Shown piece by piece: positions 59,231 through 64,000 of a stretch of 64,000 bases of DNA. Source of the DNA: Mesorhizobium sp. J8. GTDB taxonomy: Bacteria > Pseudomonadota > Alphaproteobacteria > Rhizobiales > Rhizobiaceae. The notes under the pieces are model-generated. The model had not been told where the DNA came from. It made no database searches and worked only from the letters and a program-made list of their open reading frames with translations. Made by a program: the position numbers and the translations under genes. The stretch lies in the NCBI RefSeq assembly GCF_016591715.1, contig NZ_AP024109.1, positions 2,666,001 to 2,730,000 on the forward strand, read 5' to 3'. Positions within the stretch are counted from its first letter, which is position 1. Each line of letters begins with the position of its first letter.

Positions 59231-60034
59231 ATGACATTGCGAAAGACACTCCTGGCATCCCTTGCCATTCTCGCGCTCGCCGCGGCCCCCGCGCTAGCCG
59301 CCGGTGGCGGTAATGGCGGCGGCCACGGCAATGGCGGCAGCCACGGTGGCGGCAACGGCAATGGCGGCAACGGAAACGGCGGCGGCAATGCCGGCGGTAA
59401 GGGCAACAGCGGTGCCTCGCACGGTAAGTCGGCCTCGGCGCCCGGCCACAACAAGGGCACCGACAGCGCGTCGGACGACAGCTCGACCGACACCGCGACG
59501 ACAACGACCGATGACACCACCACGGCCGCTACGCCCAAGGAAAAGAACATCCATGCCAAGCTCGGCCGGCTGAACTCGCTGAAGCGCAACATCAACGCCT
59601 ACATGAATTCCAAGAGCAAGAAGTTCGCCGGCATTCAGGCTTACGTGACGCAGGCCGCGGCGGCCCAGAACGCGCAGGCCGCGGTTGATGCTGCTCAGAA
59701 GGCAGTGGATGACGCTCAGGCCAAGCTCGACGCGCTGAACGCCCTTGCGAACGATTCCACGACCCCGCCCGACCAGGTCCCCACTGCTCAGCAGCTCGCT
59801 GATGCGCAAACCGCGCTGACCGAGGCACAGGATGCGCTCGCCGCTGCTGAGACCACGGCACAAAATACGCCGCCTCCCACTGACGCCTCCCTGGATACGG
59901 CTCTCGCCGACATGGCCAACAAACCGGTCGACGCCGACGTCACAGCCTGGGCGAAGGATACGCTGGGGGGCAAGATCGACGCCGCTGCCGCCGCCACGGC
60001 GACGACGACCACATCGACGACAACGACCCCATAA
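59231..60034 (+). CDS. Secreted glycine-rich protein with coiled-coil C-terminus
   Basis: The 267-residue protein starts MTLRKTLLASLAILALAAAP with signal cleavage near ALA-AG. The mature N-terminus is a 45-residue Gly/Asn/His/Ser tract (GGGNGGGHGNGGSHGGGNGN), then a Thr/Asp-rich linker, a basic segment KLGRLNSLKRNINAYMNSKS and an alanine-rich heptad region from about residue 140 (AQAAVDAAQKAVDDAQAKLD). It is probably exported and surface- or periplasm-associated. It ends before a perfect terminator. No enzymatic motif is seen. Confidence 0.7.
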   Translation: MTLRKTLLASLAILALAAAPALAAGGGNGGGHGNGGSHGGGNGNGGNGNGGGNAGGKGNSGASHGKSASAPGHNKGTDSASDDSSTDTATTTTDDTTTAATPKEKNIHAKLGRLNSLKRNINAYMNSKSKKFAGIQAYVTQAAAAQNAQAAVDAAQKAVDDAQAKLDALNALANDSTTPPDQVPTAQQLADAQTALTEAQDALAAAETTAQNTPPPTDASLDTALADMANKPVDADVTAWAKDTLGGKIDAAAAATATTTTSTTTTP

Positions 60035-60068
60035 GGCCGGCCGAACCGCCCAGAGGGTGAACGAAGAC

Positions 60069-60096
60069 GCCGCCGGGCCTCGCCCGGCGGCTTTTT
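60069..60096 (+). terminator. Rho-independent terminator of the glycine-rich protein gene
   Basis: GCCGCCGGGC (60069-60078), loop CTC, GCCCGGCGGC (60082-60091), then TTTTT (60092-60096). A perfect ten-base stem and T-run, 35 bases past the stop at 60034. Confidence 0.85.
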
Positions 60097-60123
60097 GTAT
60101 GCGGCCGCACTTTTGGGACGCCG

Positions 60124-60216
60124 AAAGAAAAGTGGCTCGCCTCAGCCTGAGGCGAGCCAAGCGGGAGCCGCATTGTTGGGTGTCGGTTCCCGCAACAGGT
60201 TGCCACCTGTTTTGAC
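60124..60216 (-). ncRNA. Structured RNA candidate B (paralogue of 61461-61544)
   Basis: On the minus strand three hairpins follow one another: ACAGGTGGCAACCTGT (60210-60195), GGGAACCG...CGGCTCCC (60191-60184 with 60170-60163, one A-C mismatch) and GGCTCGCCTCAG...CTGAGGCGAGCC (60158-60134), then ACTTTTCTTT. Hairpin order, CAGGTGGCAACCTG and GGCTCGCC/GGCGAGCC sequences are shared with the plus-strand copy 1.3 kb away, while loops differ, which suggests selection on structure. The family may be suhB/mmgR-like as I recall it; I could not check. Confidence 0.55.
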
Positions 60217-60673
60217 GAATGGCCGGTGCTTTCTTGGACGATGAATATGCCGGCCTGGCGGGCGGATGTTCGGGTGTCCCTGAAGTCGCCCGCAAAAAAT
60301 ATCGTATTCCGACATACTTATCGGTAGCATGACAGGCCGGCAACAACTTTTGATAGTCGGGCCGCCAGCCGACGCGATTGCCTCAAACCTTGACGGGACA
60401 CCCTAGCCCTAGACGGGTCGGCGCCGGCCCAATGCGTTGGCGCGTCGGACCTCAGTCACCTTGTGTTCGGTGAAGCATAACGCCAGTGTACCCCTGCGCT
60501 CCCTGTTCTTGCCCGCCATGGTGCATGGCTTAGACTCCGCCGCCCCCCGGCGAGCCGAGCCCAGAGATGGGGAGCTGAGAAGACGACAGTCGATTCCTCG
60601 GGGATGTAGCTGTCCCTTCATCGAGCCCGCCACTGGTTCAGGCACCAGTAGGCGGGCTTTTGATGATCGGCCC

Positions 60674-60776
60674 AGAGCAATTCCAGGAAAAGTGCTGAGC
60701 GGTTTTCCGTCCGGAATTGCGTAAAAACAAGGAGATAGAGCATTTCACCGCTTTCTGTGAAACGGTGAAATGCTCT
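60674..60776. repeat. Two-part rhizobial intergenic palindrome
   Basis: The first part pairs GCAATTCC with GGAATTGC (about 60677-60720). The second is AGAGCATTTCACCG (60737-60750), a twelve-base loop, CGGTGAAATGCTCT (60763-60776), a perfect 14-base palindrome. Linker GTAAAAACAAGGAGAT sits between. A partial copy lies at 491-511. Its last bases supply the TAG stop of the DnaJ-domain gene. Confidence 0.8.
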
Positions 60777-61317
60777 AATCGGCGTGATCGAGAAGGCGGG
60801 TGGCGTCGGTACGACCCGTATTGTGCTTGGCCCCGGCATGATCGATGCCTTCGACGGTGATGGCGAACGTTCCGTTCTCGGTTCTGCCGATGAAGCCCTT
60901 CGCCTTGAGGTACCACAGATGGAATTCCAGGTGCTCGCGAGGGCAGCCCGACAAGCGCTCGAGCTCTTCGTCGCCGATGCCCGGATTGTTGACGTCCCGC
61001 CGGCGCCTCACATAGAGAAGCGACAGTAGATTGGCTTGGATGACGCTGTCCCTTTCCATGCCGCCACCGTCGCGCGCTCCTTCCGTGAGTTCGTGACGAA
61101 GGCCAAGATGCTCGCGATAAAGAATGTCGTACTGTGCCCGTTTGACTGGATCACGAAGCGTATTGTGGGCTTCCACGATTTCGCTGAAACGCGATTCATT
61201 GCCGGTTTCCCGATTGTCGGGATGGTAGCGCATGGCAAAGTAGCGGAAGATCCGCTCGATGGTCTCAGAATTGGCGTTCGGGCTTATTTCCAGAAGTTCG
61301 TAGTAATCGATGAACAT
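60775..61317 (-). CDS. DnaJ-domain protein with winged-helix-like C-terminus
   Basis: The 180-residue protein starts with a J domain, MFIDYYELLEISPNANSETI, and the HPD tripeptide at residues 32-34 (RYHPDN) that stimulates DnaK. The J domain ends near 75. No Gly/Phe or zinc-finger region follows. The C-terminal part (NNPGIGDEELERLSGCPREH, LEFHLWYLKAKGFIGRTENG) looks like a winged helix, so it may be a J-protein specialised for a DNA- or ribosome-associated substrate. The stop TAG comes from the adjacent repeat. It is flanked by two related RNA candidates. Confidence 0.75.
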   Translation of the reverse strand: MFIDYYELLEISPNANSETIERIFRYFAMRYHPDNRETGNESRFSEIVEAHNTLRDPVKRAQYDILYREHLGLRHELTEGARDGGGMERDSVIQANLLSLLYVRRRRDVNNPGIGDEELERLSGCPREHLEFHLWYLKAKGFIGRTENGTFAITVEGIDHAGAKHNTGRTDATRLLDHAD

Positions 61318-61460
61318 GTAATCGTGCTTCCGAAATTACGGAAACCACCCCCGATCCAAGCATTGCCCAAATGCCGCGCGCTTGCAAGGCGCCGCCGGGC
61401 CGGCCCGAACCGCTGCGGCCGGTGGAATAAATCCGGCATTCTGCTACGTTAGCTATGTTT

Positions 61461-61544
61461 GAAATTCAGGTGGCAACCTGGATGGGAGCCGATCTCAAGC
61501 CCGGCTCCCTTTTGGCTCGCCTCGAAAGGGGCGAGCCATTTTTT
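61461..61544 (+). ncRNA. Structured RNA candidate A with terminator
   Basis: Three hairpins: CAGGT-GGCA-ACCTG (61467-61480), GGGAGCCG...CGGCTCCC (61484-61491 with 61502-61509) followed by TTTT, and GGCTCGCC-TCGAAAGG-GGCGAGCC (61514-61537) followed by ATTTTTTGG. There is no gene on this strand here, so the two U-tract hairpins point to a short transcript rather than an mRNA end. A homologous copy lies on the other strand at 60124-60216. TACGTT/TATGTT at 61444-61459 may be its -10 region. Resemblance to suhB/mmgR (alpha-r8) RNA is from memory. Confidence 0.6.
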
Positions 61545-61679
61545 GGCGGAACTCCGCTCGCCTACCTCGCGGCTTTCGCCCGAAAGCGGCACCGACTTAG
61601 GTGCGCCATGGCTAATATGGCTTGCAAGATGTAGACTTGGCAGAGTCGGGTTTTACAGAGGCATTGGGAGGACAGCAAA

Positions 61680-62087
61680 ATGCCACGGGTTTCGGAGCTT
61701 TTCTTCAAGACGGCCATCGTCTTTCTCATCCTGGGCATCGCCGCCGGGCTGCAGATGGCGATTTCGGGTGATCACGGCGCCTTCCCGGCGCATGCTCACA
61801 TCAACCTTCTTGGCTGGGTCACCAGCGCCATCTTCGGCGGCTATTATGCGCTCAACCCAGCCAAGGCGGAACGCCGCATCGCCATGATCCATTACGGCCT
61901 CTACACGGTCGGCCTCGTCATCATGCTGCCTGCGCTCTACTGGATGCTGGCGGCAGGCCATCCGGAGATCGAGCCGGTCGTGGCGATAGGCTCGCTGATC
62001 GTTGCCGCTGCAGTGCTGGTCTTTGGCTTCGTCGTCTTCTCGTCGCCGGAGACGGTTCGCTCGGCCTCACCAGCTACCGCGCGCTAG
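61680..62087 (+). CDS. Four-helix membrane protein with HAHxNLLGW motif
   Basis: The 135-residue protein starts MPRVSELFFKTAIVFLILGI with GGAGGACAGCAAA before the ATG. It has four predicted membrane helices. After the first, GDHGAFPAHAHINLLGWVTS carries four histidines. The HAHxNLLGW phrase is found in subunit I of heme-copper oxidases and NO reductases (NorB/CcoN) at a haem-ligating helix, so this small protein resembles a fragment or relative of that fold. The other ligands are absent. It may bind a single haem or a metal. Function uncertain. Confidence 0.65.
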   Translation: MPRVSELFFKTAIVFLILGIAAGLQMAISGDHGAFPAHAHINLLGWVTSAIFGGYYALNPAKAERRIAMIHYGLYTVGLVIMLPALYWMLAAGHPEIEPVVAIGSLIVAAAVLVFGFVVFSSPETVRSASPATAR

Positions 62088-62127
62088 GCTAGCTGGGGAA
62101 CCGGGCACGGATTCAGGCGGGCGGGCT

Positions 62128-62158
62128 CCAACCCCGATCAAGGAAGAGCCGGGGTTGG
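62128..62158 (+). terminator. Possible terminator after the HAHxNLLGW protein gene
   Basis: CCAACCCC (62128-62135) pairs with GGGGTTGG (62151-62158) around a 15-base loop, 41 bases past the stop; an alternative stem GGCTC (62125-62129)/GAGCC (62146-62150) competes. Only TT follows. Confidence 0.35.
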
Positions 62159-62358
62159 TTGCGCCCGTGGTAACCCGTTGAAGGCGGCCCGCCGGCACAG
62201 ATGCGAAATTTGATTGCGCCCGAACGCCGAGGCGTAGCTTGGCTGCTGCATTTTCGAGCAGAGGAATGCACCATGTCGGGCCATTGCACCGCGGCCACCT
62301 TTCCAAAAAAGGAAGCCGATGGTTTCGCGGCTCGTCCGCGAAATGCCACGCAAAGCGA

Positions 62359-62655
62359 TCAGGGAAGCAATTTCGGGAACAGCCGCAAGATGAGGGCGTG
62401 AACGATGCCGTCGCGTTCGAACGGGCCGGGAATCTTCACAGGCGCCGAGCTTGCATCCGTCTTGCCTTCGTCGGTCACGCGGGTTTCGCCATGCACGAGC
62501 CAGAGCACGGCCACGAAATAGCCGGCCTGCAGAACCACGGCCGCCAGGAATGTCCAACCGATCGCCATCCAGACGGATCCCGTGGACATGAAGGTCCAGC
62601 CGAGGATGACCAGAAGCGTTGCCACCATTCCCACAAGAAACTGCGGAAAATACAT
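62359..62655 (-). CDS. SyrA-like exopolysaccharide production regulator
   Basis: The 98-residue form starts MYFPQFLVGMVATLLVILGW; ATGs at 62706 and 62718 would add a polar extension. Two membrane segments, residues 5-25 and about 30-52, are followed by a polar tail. The pattern MYxPxFLxGM...TGSVWMAIGWTFLAAVVLQAGYF matches the small SyrA/exopolysaccharide-repressor family of rhizobia, which in S. meliloti affects succinoglycan output. With the glycanase at 40404 it is the second polysaccharide-related function in the window. Confidence 0.65.
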   Translation of the reverse strand: MYFPQFLVGMVATLLVILGWTFMSTGSVWMAIGWTFLAAVVLQAGYFVAVLWLVHGETRVTDEGKTDASSAPVKIPGPFERDGIVHALILRLFPKLLP

Positions 62656-62928
62656 TTGCCCAATCGAGCGCCGCGACCACGTTCGGCCATCGGCGATCTC
62701 GCCCATGTCTCTACCCATCTCGACCCATGCACCTTTTCCAGGTGGACCGCAAGCTTGAACGACCTACCGGCTGGCCCGTCGCCCTTTCGTCCGACCCTGG
62801 ATAGGACGACAGATGCAGGACCTCCGTTGAAACAACCGGGAATTGCGTCGATCGTTCCCAGGCGGCTGCATCTGATGCGCATGTACAAGCGGATGCCGGC
62901 GTGTTCGGGTGTCTCCCCACGTAAGAAA

Positions 62929-62949
62929 GGCCCGCCAGCTAGGCGGGCC
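62929..62949 (-). terminator. Rho-independent terminator of the DUF1236 gene
   Basis: GGCCCGCC (62929-62936), loop AGCTA, GGCGGGCC (62942-62949). On the minus strand it is followed by TTTCTTACG. It lies 23 bases past the stop at 62972. Confidence 0.8.
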
Positions 62950-62971
62950 CTTGTCAGCTAAGCTGGCCGGA

Positions 62972-63892
62972 TCAGCTCAGGACCACTACGATCTTGTAGG
63001 TGTCCGGGTCGACGATGACGATGCGTCCATCGGCCAACACGAAATACTCATAGTTCTCATAGGCCGGAACGATCTTGACGATACGGGCCGGCAGACGATG
63101 CAGACGCACCTTGTGGCGCGGCACCTCGACGCCGACCGAGACGTCGAAGCTGACGTCGCGAACCGGCTCGACATGGGTCTCATGAATGACCTGCGTGATC
63201 TGTGTCTTCTGCTCCACCGTCACGTTGTTGATCGAGGCCGTCTTGTTCTGGTCTGTCTCGACATTGGTGTTGCCCTGGGCATTCTGCTCGGTCTGCATCT
63301 TGGTATTGCCCTGAGCATTCTGCTCGGTGGTTGTGCCGGTCTTGCCCTGCGCGTTCTGCTGGGTCTGCATCTTGGTATTGCCGCCCTGAGCATTCTGCTC
63401 AGTGGTGCCAGTCTTACCCTGCGCCTGCTGATCGGTCTGGGTCTTGGTCTTGTTCTGGGCATTCTGCTCGGTCGTGCCGGTCTTGCCCTGGGCGTTCTGC
63501 TCAGTCTGCATCTTGGTGTTGCCCTGAGCGTTCTGCTCCGTGGTGCCGGTCTTGCCCTGTGCCTGTTTCTTCTTCAGCTGTGTATTGTCCTGGGCGTTTT
63601 GATCGGTACCGGTGCCGGTCTGACCCTGGGCCTGCTCGTCGGTCTTCATCTTGGCCTTGCCCTGGGCCTGCTCTTCGGTGTTGGCGCCGGCCTTGCCCTG
63701 GGCGTTCATCTCGGTTTTCGATTTCATCTCGCCCTGCGCCTGCCCGCCGGCCTTGCCGCCCTTCTGGCAATCGGCCGTGCCGGCCGCGCAATTGTTGTCG
63801 CCGCCGCTCGGCTGTGCGGATTCGGTTTGCGCCATCGCGGCGCCGCAACCGACGCCGAGCGCGATCATGCTCGTGATAAGCAGGTGTTTCAT
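62972..63892 (-). CDS. Secreted DUF1236 protein with long Gln-rich repeat region
   Basis: The 306-residue protein starts MKHLLITSMIALGVGCGAAM; cleavage is expected after AMA-Q. GAGGAG lies eight bases before the ATG. Residues 50-215 are imperfect repeats of about 11 residues built on EQNAQGKTGTT and EQNAQGNTKMQT, hydrophilic and probably disordered. The last 60 residues form a DUF1236 domain (SFDVSVGVEVPRHKVRLHRL, YENYEYFVLADGRIVIVDPD). DUF1236 proteins are exported and widespread in Rhizobiales without known function. The repeat count could vary between strains by slippage. Confidence 0.8.
   Translation of the reverse strand: MKHLLITSMIALGVGCGAAMAQTESAQPSGGDNNCAAGTADCQKGGKAGGQAQGEMKSKTEMNAQGKAGANTEEQAQGKAKMKTDEQAQGQTGTGTDQNAQDNTQLKKKQAQGKTGTTEQNAQGNTKMQTEQNAQGKTGTTEQNAQNKTKTQTDQQAQGKTGTTEQNAQGGNTKMQTQQNAQGKTGTTTEQNAQGNTKMQTEQNAQGNTNVETDQNKTASINNVTVEQKTQITQVIHETHVEPVRDVSFDVSVGVEVPRHKVRLHRLPARIVKIVPAYENYEYFVLADGRIVIVDPDTYKIVVVLS
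63240..63720 (-). repeat. Imperfect tandem coding repeat inside the DUF1236 gene
   Basis: Nearly identical units, for example GCCCTGAGCATTCTGCTC and GGTCTGCATCTTGGTATTGC on the plus strand, recur with varying spacing of about 33-36 bases or multiples. Alternation of two unit types (TKMQT and KTGTT) suggests a higher-order repeat that arose by unequal exchange. Confidence 0.75.
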
Positions 63893-64000
63893 TGGATTTC
63901 TCCTCGGAAAGTTCGGTCCCTTCGCTGAGAAAACCCCGCCCGAAAAGCATTGTTCCGAAATTGTTGCGACGGCGGAGAGGACCATTTCGCGGAACTCGGC

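Larger units (their letters stand above)
60035..60774. other. 740-base region with terminator, RNA candidate and repeats
   Basis: It contains a terminator at 60069-60096, a structured RNA candidate on the minus strand (60124-60216) and a two-part rhizobial palindrome (60674-60776). The remaining 60217-60673 has no gene that I would defend. Confidence 0.6.

Noticed and set aside
59310..59410. GGCGGCAA-type short repeats
   Set aside because: They encode the glycine/asparagine tract of an exported protein; not a separate element.
60260..60285. Shared TGTTCGGGTGTC string also found near 62902
   Set aside because: Twelve bases of identity within partly similar context is too little to call a repeat without a genome-wide search.
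63240..63720. Regularly spaced repeats that could suggest a CRISPR array
   Set aside because: The units are in frame inside a signal-peptide protein and the spacers are themselves repeats, so this is a coding tandem repeat.

Overview
The window looks like a piece of a high-GC alphaproteobacterial chromosome, most probably Mesorhizobium or a close relative in the Rhizobiales. Signs seen in the sequence are two tandem DUF768-type proteins (a family I know mainly from Mesorhizobium), a DUF1127 protein, a SyrA-like exopolysaccharide regulator, a DUF1236 secreted protein, intergenic palindromes of the kind scattered through rhizobial genomes, a GAAC-N7-GAAC SOS box upstream of dinB and a TTAA-N7-TTAAC CtrA-type box. 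I see no tRNA, rRNA, CRISPR array or recognisable insertion sequence.

Layout. 1-4.6 kb: end of a nucleoside hydrolase, an Stf0-like sulfotransferase with a TTG start, an SPFH-protein pair with a frameshift at the junction, and a DOPA 4,5-dioxygenase-like gene. 4.6-8.4 kb: one 1239-residue orphan protein with a C-terminal PD-(D/E)XK nuclease motif, AT-richer than its surroundings; this is the best candidate for an undescribed system. 8.5-10.8 kb: small genes (zinc ribbon, DUF768 pair, a 25-residue membrane peptide, a MoaD/ThiS-like carrier and a decayed second copy of it). 11-14.6 kb: a three-gene molybdenum hydroxylase operon. 14.8-21.2 kb: Imm11-like protein, VanZ-like protein, GlxA-type regulator with aminotransferase and FAD oxidase, a small protein behind a CtrA-type box, and a DMT exporter. 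21.3-27 kb: a BTAD regulator fused to an alpha/beta hydrolase, converging on an OsmC/flavin monooxygenase/FAD reductase/MaoC operon. 27.2-31.3 kb: a polyamine-type ABC transporter. 31.6-37.2 kb: a methyltransferase and an NTF2-like protein divergent from a 1284-residue BTAD-cyclase-AAA-TPR regulator. 37.3-41.8 kb: a type I secretion ATPase and adaptor beside their probable substrate, an RTX-GH16 glycanase. 42.4-44.2 kb: SRPBCC protein, a duplicated pair of 76-residue membrane proteins and an SDR.

44.3-51.7 kb is a coherent sugar oxidation and uptake locus: a lactonase divergent from a FadR-type regulator (with a clear inverted-repeat operator between them), a sugar-acid dehydratase, a ribose-type ABC importer, an SDR dehydrogenase and an aldose 1-epimerase. 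The predicted route is epimerase, dehydrogenase, lactonase, dehydratase. 51.7-55.3 kb: dinB under a LexA box, a cupin and small proteins. 55.3-58.9 kb: four TadE/TadG-like genes without the rest of a Tad apparatus. 59-64 kb: a glycine-rich secreted protein, a DnaJ-domain protein flanked by two homologous three-hairpin RNA candidates on opposite strands, a small membrane protein with a HAHxNLLGW motif, a SyrA-like protein and a repeat-rich DUF1236 protein.

All functions are inferred from reading motifs and gene order. No database search was possible.
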